Shown: positions 40,857 through 50,880 of the stretch, piece after piece | Position numbering within the stretch: position 1 is the first letter of the stretch | Layout: each line of letters begins with the position of its first letter | NCBI GenBank assembly: GCA_933228895.1 | Contig: OW121847.1 | Span: forward strand, 940,001-1,004,000 | Direction: 5' to 3' | Source of the DNA: Platycnemis pennipes | Lineage: Eukaryota; Arthropoda; Insecta; Odonata; Platycnemididae | Length of the DNA stretch: 64,000 nt | Notes under the pieces: generated by a model | Told to the model about the DNA's origin: nothing | The model's database searches: none | What the model saw: only the letters and a program-made list of their open reading frames with translations | Position numbers and translations under genes: made by a program

Positions 40857-40915
<59 letters not shown>
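40857..40915. repeat. (TA)n microsatellite
   Basis: About 28 TA units on the right of foldback copy 2; together with 37267-37343 it is the interrupted target tract. Confidence 0.95.
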
Positions 40916-40916
<1 letters not shown>

Positions 40917-40917
<1 letters not shown>

Positions 40918-41710
40918 TGTAATGGTTCGACCATTACGCAATGCTTCCTAGCCCGACCGCATTCCTCCCCCCCCTCTCGTACCCTCACCCCACCCCCTCT
41001 AAAATGGACCAGTGGAGGAAGGTGAGACTGAGTGCGAGCGGGAGTGAATGAGTCAGTGTACGAACGAGTGAAGTGATATGGGCCTGTGGCCTGACCCACA
41101 CCTCAAACCCCCCCCCCCCCCCCACATCGAGAACCCCCACCCCACCCCATCGTCATCCCCCGGGTATATAAAGCAGGCAGCAGCAACGCCTCAGGGAGAT
41201 TCCAAAAAGAAAGCGAGCAACGGGCGGAGCTTATGCCCGTCGCCAAGCCAGACAAGTTGGGAGGAGATTCGAAAAGGAAAGCGATCCGCGGGCGGAGCCT
41301 ATGCCGTCGCCAAGCCGGACAGTTTGGCGAGATTGTTTCTCGGACGACAAGAGAAAAAACGTCCTGAAGGAGACTCCCATGCATCGAGTGCCAGACGCCG
41401 TTCCAGTCCTGACACGAAGGAGCCTGCGGTCGGAGAAGCAAAAGCAGGGAGATCTCCAGGACGTGGTTGTCACCGTGAGGCCAAGTAAGGTTGTCGACTC
41501 CCGACCAGCTTTCAATATAAACCCCCCCCCCACTGTGTTCAGCTGCTGCACTAGCTTCCCCATGAACTTCTTTGAAGCGGTGTACTAAACTTTATTGAAG
41601 TGGAACGAGTACTCAAAGAAAGAAAGAGGGAAGGACTCAGAATTACTTCCCTCCAGAAGGCTGAAATTGCTAAAATTTGTGTCGTTGCCCACCGCCTAGG
41701 ACGGTGTCAT
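40917..41710 (+). repeat. Possible solo LTR or promoter-like repeat
   Basis: Starts TGTAATGGTTCGACCATTACG, which contains a palindrome, and could end GGACGGTGTCA; TG...CA limits fit an LTR, but no target duplication is seen. A TATATAAA box at about 41165 lies 25-30 bp upstream of GCAGCAGCAACGCC-type sequence. It contains C-runs (41107-41122 and 41521-41530). ORFs across it are low-complexity and are not called. Confidence 0.35.
41189..41325 (+). repeat. Tandem duplication of a ~68-bp unit
   Basis: Two adjacent units of the form GAGATTC-AAAA-GAAAGCG-GGGCGGAGC-TATGCC-GTCGCCAAGCC, at about 41189-41256 and 41257-41325, with a few substitutions. Confidence 0.75.
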
Positions 41711-41983
41711 TTTTTTTTTGTTATGTAAAATTATTTTCACTTTTCCTGTCATCATCCATGTTCATAAAATCATTTTATTCATTCATCCCTTATTAACTTT
41801 AGAAAAAGAGTATATTAAATGCTTCCTTTGTCAAATGTATCAATTTTTCGTTTTGGAATAATAATGTGTGTTAAATGAATGGGAAAGGGTCTGTGCGTCG
41901 TCTTTTTCCACGGGTCGGGAGGCGAGGCTCTTTATCACCCCCACCACATTCCATTCCTACCCTCCATACGTTTCGCCCCGGCG

Positions 41984-42014
41984 CACAGTGGTCCAGGTTC
42001 CCGGAAAATATGGC
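41984..42014 (+). repeat. Transib left terminal inverted repeat (CACAGTG heptamer)
   Basis: CACAGTG at 41984-41990 is identical to the consensus heptamer of V(D)J recombination signals. The partner at 46018-46048 has CGCAGTG. Confidence 0.93.
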
Positions 42015-42499
42015 ATCGTCCAATAAATCGTCTGATTGCATCCAAATCGGGTACATATAGGTATTTTCGACCGCTGATTACGAATCTGAAGTCAAAATGT
42101 TACAATTGCTAGTAAGTTCACGAATATGAGTGCAAATTTAAAATAAAAATGGCAAATATCTCGTTAAATAGTTCCGATCATAAAATAAAGGTTTTCCAGC
42201 ACGCTAATCACGAGTAAAAAGTTAAAGTACGCAAAATTCGAATAGGTATATAAATGCACTTAATACATTTTAGTAATGAAAGTACGATTATAATTTTTTA
42301 GTATCACAGTACGAAAAAGTAAAAATAAATTTGTTATTTAATTTTTCGCTCATTATTACACCCACAATTTCACAATACTCATCGATACCATTTATATAAA
42401 CGTACAGTTTGCAACATTTGTACACATACTTTTAAGTACATATTCCGAACAAAAAAAATGAAATAAACAAATAATTAATAATGAAATTAAACTAAAAAA

Positions 42500-44704
42500 T
42501 TATTCTGATGAACCATCGCTGTCGTATGGACTTGCATTCATGAATAGCTCTGACTCATCTGAGATTGGCTCTTCTGAATCTTGCTCTGGCACAGCTATGG
42601 TAGGAGAAACGAGCATGTCGATTACTTCACGGGATAGTGGGTGTACCGTTTTGCGTATCACTTTTCTTCGCATGCTCGTTATCCTTGGGTCGGAGTGAAG
42701 CATTAAGCGCTGGAAAACGTCTTCCATGTTTTGACTTCTAGAACAAGTTCTCGCGAATTCCGTTCTAAATTTTCGTATCCACTTATTCCCCGCTTCCTGC
42801 GCCTCCTCGCTCATAACTCCAATGGGTAATTTGAATTCACTGATGACATCTTTGCCGTGTAGAAGCACCTTATGCACAGAGGTGGGCATATAGTACCATG
42901 GGTACAGCTCTGTCTATAAGCGTGCTGTCTTCACGGCATAATCGTGGAATTTTTCTAAATTAATTTCTAATCCGCTTGCAATAAGCTGGAGAACCACGTG
43001 GAATCGATGCACTAGCTCCTTTGAAATTCCAGTTATCGCAGCAGTTTTTGCCGCATATCGGAAAAAGGTGCGAGCGGTGTTCCCATCGTTTGTGTTACCG
43101 GATCCCTGTTTTGGCATGTCGACAATCAACCCCATTTCCTGCCGGAACTGCTCCTGTATCACTTTTTTCCTCAGCTGCACCTCTGCGTATTTGGGATGTT
43201 TCTCGCCGACTTGCCACTTCTTCACATTCAGTTTATATGACAAATGCAAGAGGTATTCATAACATCGGATCCATGCATGTAAGGACGACATGCCGTACTT
43301 CAGATTTTCTTTCTTAACCTCCATCGTTAGGCACGCATCGATGTCGTTAAAGCTTTTAGAAGTGGCTCCCAACAGGTGACATCTCATGCTGGATGTTGTG
43401 TCAGTCATAGCATTGGTCACCTTACAATCGATCATTGTCAGCGATAGATTGTAATTAACAGTAGCCATTGTGGAGCCAACTTGCAAAGCATGCGTGGACA
43501 TGTTTCGTATTTCCTGTAATACACGCTCGTGTTCTTTCTTGATGACTTCGGTGGACTCGCTTCGGAATTGTAGGTGAAGGGGCCTACAGAAGAACGGAGA
43601 GGAAGGAGCTGGATTTTTCCAAACCACCGTGTGATTACGTGTTTCTAATTGTAAGGGCACAATTGATGTTAAAAATACACTGGAGTCATCGATCTGTCGT
43701 TGCTGTTCATCTACTAAGTTCATTTTGTAGTTACTGTGCCCAGAACTACCGTCAAAGCCCCACTTAACATGAAGCGTTAAGTTCTGCAGCTGATTTTTGG
43801 GTAACGAAGATAATACTTCGGCCTGATGAAGAGCAATCCGGTCCATGGTATGATCCAGGAGAGATTGTAGCGGAACAGAAGCAGAACTTCCTGTTATAAC
43901 GCTACCCGTTGGATAACACTTCTTCTTCTCGGCAAGAACGGTGTTGTACGGAGGATATGTGTCCTTGAAGCCCTTGTGAAGGAAGTCATCGCGCAGTTCC
44001 TGGTAACATTTCCGCGTCATGTGAACAATTTTAAGAACTGCTTCCTCAGCCGTGAACCGTGGAAAAGAGGGTGTCTGTGGTGCTAAATCTCTACGTCCCT
44101 CTGACATCAACTTCAGCATCTTCGCATCCTGCAATCTTCCTTCCTTGCGCAAATTTAGGTAGAGTGCATAGAACATCTCGTCCGTGCTGTAGGAACTGCG
44201 AAGGCTTTCAGTCCGTCTTCGCTTGGTCCGATCGCTCGCATCTGTAAAAGAAACCACCTGCCCTGCCATCTTATTAGCAGGGGTACTAAAAGCCATCTCA
44301 GAAAGTGGGACGAAACCTTGCAGCCAATCTGCGTTGTTTTTGAGGAACGTAATCTCATAATTGTTAGCTTTCCTCCAGCGTATCTTCAGTGTACCCAGCA
44401 AGTTCAACACACTTGCGATCCTTGATGTTGCGATGTGGAAGTCGCGCTCAAGTTTCAGAGACATGTACTGCTCGATAACGCGGATATTCTCCGACTGAGG
44501 GGCTGTAACCTTATTGCGCAGTAGTTGGTACAGCTCCATCCTGCTAATGCCAATGCATCTGTCAGGTGGTGCATGGACTGCAAATTTCAATAAATAGTAG
44601 ATATTAACATTCAATTCATCTAGATTCGATACATTTGATACTCCTTCCTCTTTCAAACTCTGGACAAGTCCAGCATCATGTGAGTCAACACTCTCATTTG
44701 GCAA
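42500..44704 (-). pseudogene. Transib transposase (RAG1-core-like), nearly intact, one in-frame TAG
   Basis: A single reading frame from at least 44704 to 42500 is interrupted only by TAG at 42914-42916, after KTARL; the frame resumes TELYPWYYMPTSVHK. Landmarks in order: KWGFDGSSGHSNYK with the first catalytic aspartate (D318 from 44704), VVWKNPAPSSPFFCRPLHL, a CHLLGATSKSF segment, SSLHAWIRCYEYLLHLS, GLIVDMPKQGSGNTNDGNTA, and after the stop GVMSEEAQEAGNKWIRKF. In that last block the E before AGNK corresponds to the RAG1 catalytic glutamate. The second acid was not assigned. The segment usually has CxxC; here it is CHLL. The stop removes the final catalytic residue, so this copy is probably inactive unless read through. 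The acidic tail (EEPISDESE, SDGSSE) is after the core. The open frame begins at TTG within or next to the intron; see the exon at 45401. Confidence 0.9.
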
Positions 44705-45400
44705 TAATATTATGACACACGTACGTTATTTTTGCAGTTTGGTGCATGCATATGTTTATACTATAAAATTTACTCAACGATAATATATAAAAGAAACTTA
44801 AATTAAACGTCAATATAAATGACTTAACAGTTTGATAAAGGAAGAAGGGATTGCACAGTAAAAATTAAATAAATGTAGCAAACATTGGGAAATAATTAAC
44901 TGGAGGCACTGGAACTTTTTAAGAGGCGAAAACCAAAATTTTAAATTTCAAGTAAACAACAACTAAAAATTGCTCTGGATATCTGAACTGTACATTTAAA
45001 ACTGAATTTGCTACAATAATGAAAAAATGAAAATAAAATTTCAGATCATAAAGCATATGCGTTGAAACTATCTACAGAAAAGCTATTTCAACATTGCTCT
45101 ACACTAACTTCAAATAAACAATGATAAAAACGTAAAAAAAATAATAGGCGCTTAATACCTCAAATAAAATTTTGCACTGCAGAAAATCTCTCAAATGACA
45201 CACTTGTGCAACGCATTAGACCCAATACACAAAATAGTAGGCCTAAATGTAATTCAAAGCAATACAGTAGAAGTAAGACAATCATATGTATGTTTTAAAT
45301 TCCGCCATCATTAGAGTAGTTCTTCTCGTCAAGAAATAAATAAATTTGGTGTTAAATTTTAAGAGTTCCTAGTAAAACTTTAAACTAATATAGCACTCAC
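44705..45400 (-). other. Probable intron of the Transib transposase gene
   Basis: AT-rich, no coding potential. It starts (reverse strand) with GTGAGT right after the first exon; the acceptor is unresolved, with several AG choices in the first codons of the long frame (for example GAGGAAG/GA near 44640, which keeps phase). Confidence 0.5.
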
Positions 45401-45428
45401 CAGCCAAAGATTTCCTCTTGTCAGCCAT
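45401..45428 (-). CDS. Putative first coding exon of the Transib transposase
   Basis: On the reverse strand ATG GCT GAC AAG AGG AAA TCT TTG GCT G is followed by GTGAGT, a near-ideal splice donor, giving MADKRKSLA plus one base. The long transposase frame has no ATG of its own near the start, so an upstream starting exon is needed. Found by reading; not confirmed by transcript. Confidence 0.5.
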
Positions 45429-46017
45429 ATTGTTGATTTTGAGGTTTATATTCAAAACAGCAACGGCGCGGCGGTAGCGCTGCAAGGCGTTGATACGCGC
45501 TGGAGCGCTCGGTTCTCGACAGCTATTTGCTAATATTATTCGCTTAGGTGCATAAAGGTGTATGTTTCTATATGCGTTTTGTAGGAGAAACCTTGCTCTT
45601 CAAACTGGACTGAAAACTGTCATAAATTGTGAAAAATTGTAAAATGTAAGGAACTCTTTATGCGGAAAATCGACCTTCTGAAGGAACCTACAATATCGCA
45701 GAATTAAATTCGCTCACTGTACTTACGGATTATTGCAAAAATAATTTTGAAAGTACTTAATTTTTTCTCCAAATTACATTTTGCAAAACGAAAATCGGTC
45801 GCGTAGATATAATTTTATGCGTTCTTCAAGTAAACGTTATTCAAAGTGCACTGGTCAATCCACTCGTGACCTCAGATGCGCTCACTTTGACACTGACCTG
45901 TTGCGACGGGTGGACTTCTACTTACCTGCTACAAACGTTTTCGAACGTGGGGGTCAATTATCTACTGCCCCCGCCTGTCTAGATCATTTAGAAAGTAACT
46001 TTATTTTTCTGTCCATG

Positions 46018-46048
46018 CCATGATTTTCAGGGTACCTGGACCACTGCG
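46018..46048 (-). repeat. Transib right terminal inverted repeat
   Basis: Read inward: CGCAGTGGTCCAGGTACCCT, then GAAAATCATGGC. One mismatch to the CACAGTG heptamer. Followed by target duplication CGGCG. Confidence 0.93.
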
Positions 46049-46260
46049 CGGCGGTAAAGCCAGGGAGCGTGTGAAAATTGCACAAGGTTGGAGACCCCCC
46101 ACCCGCTTGCCCTCTCTCAAAGAGGCGTATGTCTATTTTTTCTCGTACCAGGTGACGCAGTTTGGCTCCGCGGACCTAGCGCGGGAAAGGTTCACGAATA
46201 TTTTTTTATTTTCTTTGTAGTGTTTCTTTCTGCCCAAAAAGTTTCATCCGGGCCACTACA

Positions 46261-46278
46261 TCTTGCACCCGAACAGTG
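46261..46278 (+). promoter_or_regulatory. Gypsy primer-binding site, tRNA-Lys-like
   Basis: TTGCACCCGAACAGTGAG matches the tRNA-Lys-type primer site TGGCGCCCGAACAGGGAC at 14 of 18 positions. It lies next to the LTR end (ACTACA) and about 135 bp before gag. Confidence 0.6.
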
Positions 46279-46413
46279 AGACCCGATTGTTATTATTGTC
46301 GTTAATTTTTCACATGTGTGTGTGGCATTTAGTCACGGGAAACGTATGATTGAGGGTTGTGACGGAAGGAAGTTTTATTTTGTATTATTTGGTAATTTGG
46401 ACTTGCAGTAAAA

Positions 46414-47788
46414 TGAGTAACAGAAATAAGGAAACGAAGTATATGGAGGGGCGGAGGATCGATGAGACGGAGGTTTCGGAGAATAGTGAGGAGGGTGAGG
46501 CGAGTGAGGTAGGAGCAGTCGGAGATGATCGGCCGTTTGGTCGACTACTAGTTTCAAGTCCTTACCGGCCTCACCGGATTCGAACGATCTTATGTCAGAA
46601 TTCAAAAAATACTTATTTGCTGAGAAGGATGAGAGGCGAAGGGAGGAAGAGGCGAAGGAGGAAAAGAGACGAAGGAGGAAAAGAGACAGAGGGAGGAAGA
46701 GGCGAAGGGAGAAAGAAGAGATCGACAGTTCACGGAAATGTTTCAAATGATGAACGGTAAGATAGAAAACGCGAAAACAGAAATTAAAGGGGAAGTGGAG
46801 AGTATTCGCGACAATTTGACGCAAACCATTGAGGTAAAGGAACAGGAAGCCATAACGAGGGAGACGGGTTTAAAGGCCCAAATAAGTCAAATAACCGATG
46901 AATTTATCGCAGAGAAGGTAGAAGCGGCCCGACGCGAAGAAAATTTAGCTCAGAGGTTGAACAGGCTAAGTGACAGGGTGGGGCGCACGGAGCAAATAGG
47001 CAGCGGCCAGGTTATAAGCACCGCGGTAGCTCTGCCCAATATTGGCCTACATAAACCAATATTTAGAGGTTAGAGCGGATCAAAACCCCCAAATATTCGT
47101 GAGTGAAGCAGAGGAGTATTTGAAACTGCTCGCTATTCCACTTGTTCAATGGCCATATCTTTTTCTAAGTATGATGGAGGGAAATGCTCGTTTGTGGAGA
47201 AATGCCTTATTTCCAGTGCCTGGAACGTACGAAGAACTTAAACAAAAGTTTTTGCAGAGATATTTGGGTGAGAATGCGCGGTATGAATATCGAGCTAAAG
47301 TAATGACGGGGTACTATTCGCGTGCGAGGGACGGCAAAATGTGTGAACATGAGATGAAAAAGATTGCGTCAGCTAGATCTTGTGAGCCCCCGATTTGTGA
47401 TGAGGAACTTAAATTCTTTCTCACACGCCAATTCCCTCCATGGGTGCGAAACCTTTTAAGAAGCGCGGAGCCGATGGACTTGGAGAAGCTAGTCATTCTG
47501 TTAGAATATTACGACGAAAGCGTAGAGGAGGGGCAGAATGCTAGGCCGCCGCCAAGGGAAAGGCCACCGTGTGTAAACGCAATGCAATGGTCGGAAGGGG
47601 CAAGCACCGGTCGAAGGGAATGGCAGAGAAACAGTCGATGGAGAGGGACAAACAGGTCAGAAGCGAATAACGTGAGGGATACCGGAAGGGAGCTAGTAAA
47701 TGATTCACAATCCCCAGGCGCGAGGGAGGAAACGATTACTGACCCCCAGGAAAGGAGCCGAGTACAAAGCACGGAAAGGGAAAACTAA
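46414..47788 (+). pseudogene. gag: Ty3/gypsy Gag, frameshifted
   Basis: The first frame starts MSNRNKETKYMEGRR with an acidic stretch, then shifts near 46560 into a very charged coiled-coil-like region (LFAEKDERREEEAKEEKRR), near 46700 into MFQMMNGKIENAKTEIKGE and near 47050 into the capsid part: DQNPQIFVSEAEEYLKLL, QWPYLFLSMMEGNARLW, TYEELKQKFLQRYLG, LKFFLTRQFPPWVRNLL. That is the classical retrotransposon gag domain. The C-terminus is Arg/Asn-rich, without a CCHC knuckle. At least three frameshifts make it inactive. It follows the LTR and primer site and precedes protease and RT. Confidence 0.85.
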
Positions 47789-47929
47789 AAGGGTCCGAGT
47801 CGAATAGTCTCGCCGGCGCGGATCCCGAAGTGAAAGAGACAGTGGAGATAGTGGCTACCGTCATTTTAGAAGGGAATCCATTAGATGACCTTATGGCGGA
47901 AGAAGGGGCAGCCAAGGGGTCGACAATCA

Positions 47930-49290
47930 TGCGATATATCGTATAGACTACTTTAATCGATTGTGGATGGGAAAACTTTTCCATCTCTAGACCCGCGAGA
48001 GGCGCTGCGGAGGCCGATATCTGAGATTCTGGCTCCTGATTGGCCGATTGGTGGAGATCAGCCACGTCTGAAAATATTGCTGTTGTGTTAAGTTCACCGA
48101 TATGCTAAATTAAAGCATAATTGAGTGTTTACCGAGATAATTTTCTGTATTTGAGTGTGTTTTAAAGTGGAATCAACATGGCTACCTCATAAACTTGTGC
48201 CACTCTAGTGAAAGAGTGCAAGTGATGTTCGTATTATTTGCTTCGGTTATCGAAGGTGACAGGTTTGTTTACTTTAAAGTTGGCCGATAACTACAATGTC
48301 GTAGATGTTTCGTAAAATATATACAAAGGCTTTATGCATTTTTCCGGAAACATCTTCTTTCACAGAACAATGTCCCAGATATGTTGGAAGGTAAGTGTGT
48401 TAATGTAATTTTATGATCTCGGCCGTGCATCATACCGTTGAAGCGTTATTGTTTTGAAATGAATGGTTGGTATAAGTTCACAATATGCTCTAAAGTTTTT
48501 CCTTTGTATTTCACGGATTCTCTCGACGTTCTACCCAGAGGAACTTTTGATCTCTGTGCAGTGATAACAATCGACGATGGGAATGATTATTCTGAGGTGA
48601 CTGCACTGCCAAGCACAATATCTTACGTATGTAATTTAGTGAAATTTCACATGTGGCATTAAAAAACTAATCTGTGAATATTGTGTCGTCGACAGGATAA
48701 GTGGTATTTCTTACTCATTTCTTTTGATAATAATCATTAGCATGTAGCAGAAAATAGGAGTCGTTACCTTAACAAATTACACAGAAAACTAGTTCTGAGG
48801 AAACGTTTTCATGTTATGTAATTAGTGATTTCTGTTAAACTATACGAATTCCATATCCTATCATTGTCTGTTGTTTGACCAAATAAGAATGTTTATTTGC
48901 ACCAATCTACTTTTACTAAATGTCGGTATTCTACTTTGAATGATTTGTTTTGTATTGTGATTTTGTTTTGATGTTAATAAATATTTTTTCGTCAAATGCT
49001 GGCTTTTATCATTACAGTTATCACCTTCCAGCTGACCTCGACTAGTTCCTTCGGTCCCATCAAAAGTTAGCCCATTTCTTTACACTATGGGGATTCATCA
49101 GTAATATCTTAAAGGGGATAAAAATCGTTGTTTTCCGTAAGATTCTGTTCAAATTAGCAAAATAGTTTGGAAATTCTAATGTTAAATGAGAGAAAATCGA
49201 AATAGTGACTTAATTACGATTTAAACCTAGCGGCGAGCGTCTCGCGTTTCGCGATTTTCTCGCTTCTCGCGGTTCTCGGGACCCGTAGCC
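47930..49290. other. Insert of unknown origin between gag and protease
   Basis: The gypsy-like sequence is lost near ATGCGATATATCGTATAG (47930) and protease begins about 49310. Between lies ~1.35 kb with GCGCTGCGG-type sequence and an ATTGG (CCAAT-type) box near 48043, then AT-rich DNA. Two stretches look like exons: ATGTCCCAGATATGTTGGAAG/GTAAGT at 48370-48396, and CTCTGTGCAG/TG... to CTTAC/GTATGT near 48560-48630. It could be an inserted element or a captured host segment; I recognise no protein. Confidence 0.35.
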
Positions 49291-49310
49291 TCCTGACACG
49301 AAGCCAGCCG

Positions 49311-49766
49311 GTGGCGCTAGTTTCCAGAAACCTATACGCATTAGCCTTATGGCAGTGTCATCCCCTTGGGGCAGCTCTCCCGCGGAGGGAATGCCCCCAA
49401 ATCATAGTCGACTGCATGGGAGAGACGGCGTTAGCATTGATTGACACCGGGAGCGAGGTTTCCGCGATTGAGGAAGAATTCTTTAAGAAGCTTCTAGAAA
49501 TAAATCCGAAAATACCGGTATTGCCGTTAAACAAAAGTTTTTTGATATGTGCAAACAGAGGGAAATCTAACCCGATTACCAAACAAATTTTTATTCCCAT
49601 AGCTACCGGCGGACGAGAAAGCGAAGCGGTATGCCTAGTGGTTAAAGGCTTAATTACTAAATTAATTTTGGGGACAGACTGGCTGGCTGAGAATAAAGTG
49701 GTCATTGATTTTAAAAATAATGAGGTAAAATTGGGAATAGATAAGCCACATAAATGGGAGGAGTAA
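49311..49766 (+). pseudogene. pol: Ty3/gypsy protease region
   Basis: The retroviral-type aspartic protease is recognisable: ALALIDTGSEVSAIEE with the DTG active site, then KLILGTDWLAENK, the usual ILGxDWL strand. The frame is the same as that of the RT region downstream; one TAA at 49764-49766 separates them. The upstream part before about 49390 reads as unrelated sequence. Confidence 0.88.
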
Positions 49767-49892
49767 TCTGAAATATCAGGAAGTCAAAGACCGTGCGAGC
49801 CAAACAGAGGTGATGACGTAGAAGGCACTTACACTAGGGATTCAGTTCCCGAGGAGAATCAGTTAACACCCATTGAGGAAAGCGAACTGCAT

Positions 49893-50880
49893 ATGTTATT
49901 AATTGAACAAAAGGCTGCTTTCTCACAGACGCCGGGGTTGGCAAAGAATTTTGTACACCGCATTAAATTGAGTGACGAAACGCCATTCGCGCAAAAATCG
50001 TACCTAATTCCACATGCGTTTGCCGATAAAGTCAAAAAGCAGATAGACACGATGGTAAAAGGGGGCATAATAGTCCGAGCACCCAGTCCCTTTGTGAATC
50101 CACTGGTAGTGCGGAAGAAGGACGGCCGCGTGCGCTTATGTGTGGACGCGAGGAAACTAAATAGCGTCACCGTACCCGAACGAGACGAGCCTCTAAGGAT
50201 AGAAGACCTTTTTGCGAAGTTTAGTGGTATGAGATATTTTTCAACAACCGATTTTACATCAGCCTATTGGCAGATGTCGTTACACCCTGAGGACCGGAAA
50301 TATACCGCGTTTCAATATGACTCAAGAACATACGTGTTCCAAAGAGTCCCGTATGGATTGAAAAATAGCGGCGCAGCTATGATACGGTGTTTAAACGAAG
50401 CACTAGGGGAGGAAGTAAAACCGTTCACTACAGTGTACGTTGACGATCTATTGATCGCGTCCCCTACGTTCAAAGACCATATAAAACATTTAAAAATTGT
50501 TTTACGAAAGGTTATTGAGGCGGGGTTAACTCTCAATAAAGAGAAATCACAATTTTGCCGAACGCAGGTCCCATTTTTAGGGCACATTTTAACACCTGAG
50601 GGTATTAAAGCCGATCCGGGGAAAGAATATTAGAAACAAAGCCCCCACGGGGTATCCGGCAATTGCGTGGGTTCTTAGGGGTGTGTAATTATTATTCACG
50701 ATTTTGTGAAGGGTATTCACATTTGACTATTCCGCTCTTAAATCTACTCAAAAAGTTTCATCCGGGATTGGGTTGGACCACTACAATACATAGGGTCCCT
50801 GATAATACTTCGTGGAAAGAAAAGGAACTTAGTTATCATGTGCCTTTGTGCTCTCTTATGAAGGAAGTGAGAAAAAAGTA
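49893..50880 (+). pseudogene. pol: Ty3/gypsy reverse transcriptase, truncated
   Basis: RT motifs in order: QIDTMVKGGIIVRAPSPFVN, VVRKKDGRVRLCVDARKLN, FSTTDFTSAYWQMSLHPED, YVFQRVPYGLKNSGAAM, TTVYVDDLLIASPT (catalytic YVDD) and FLGHILTPEGI. After a TAG at 50631 and a frameshift, a short piece follows with FLGVCNYYSRF, the thumb/connection, and then the sequence loses similarity. RNase H, integrase and the 3' LTR are absent in this window. An AAAAAGTTTCATCCGGG stretch here (about 50749) is also found at 46240 in the LTR. Confidence 0.9.

Larger units (their letters stand above)
41984..46048 (-). mobile_element. Full-length Transib DNA transposon (RAG1-related)
   Basis: The left end is CACAGTGGTCCAGGTTCCCG; the right end read inward is CGCAGTGGTCCAGGTACCCT, followed on both by a GAAAAT-ATGGC motif, giving ~31-bp inverted repeats. 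The 5-bp direct repeat CGGCG flanks both sides (41979-41983 and 46049-46053). Transib elements are known for CACWRTG termini like the V(D)J recombination heptamer and for GC-rich 5-bp duplications, and both are seen here. The 4065-bp element holds one transposase gene on the reverse strand with an intron. It splits a gypsy LTR, so it is younger than that element. Confidence 0.95.
41867..46259 (+). mobile_element. 5' LTR of a Ty3/gypsy element, split by a Transib transposon
   Basis: The left part 41867-41983 begins TGTGTTAAATGAATGG; the right part 46054-46259 ends GGGCCACTACA, three bases before a tRNA-Lys-type primer site. Removing 41984-46048 and one CGGCG joins them into a ~320-bp TG...CA unit directly ahead of gag. 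No second copy of this LTR is seen downstream of pol, so the LTR call rests on position, ends and primer site. Confidence 0.6.

Noticed and set aside
42500..45428. Host RAG1-like gene
   Set aside because: The frame lies inside terminal inverted repeats with a target duplication, so it is a Transib transposase, not a domesticated gene.
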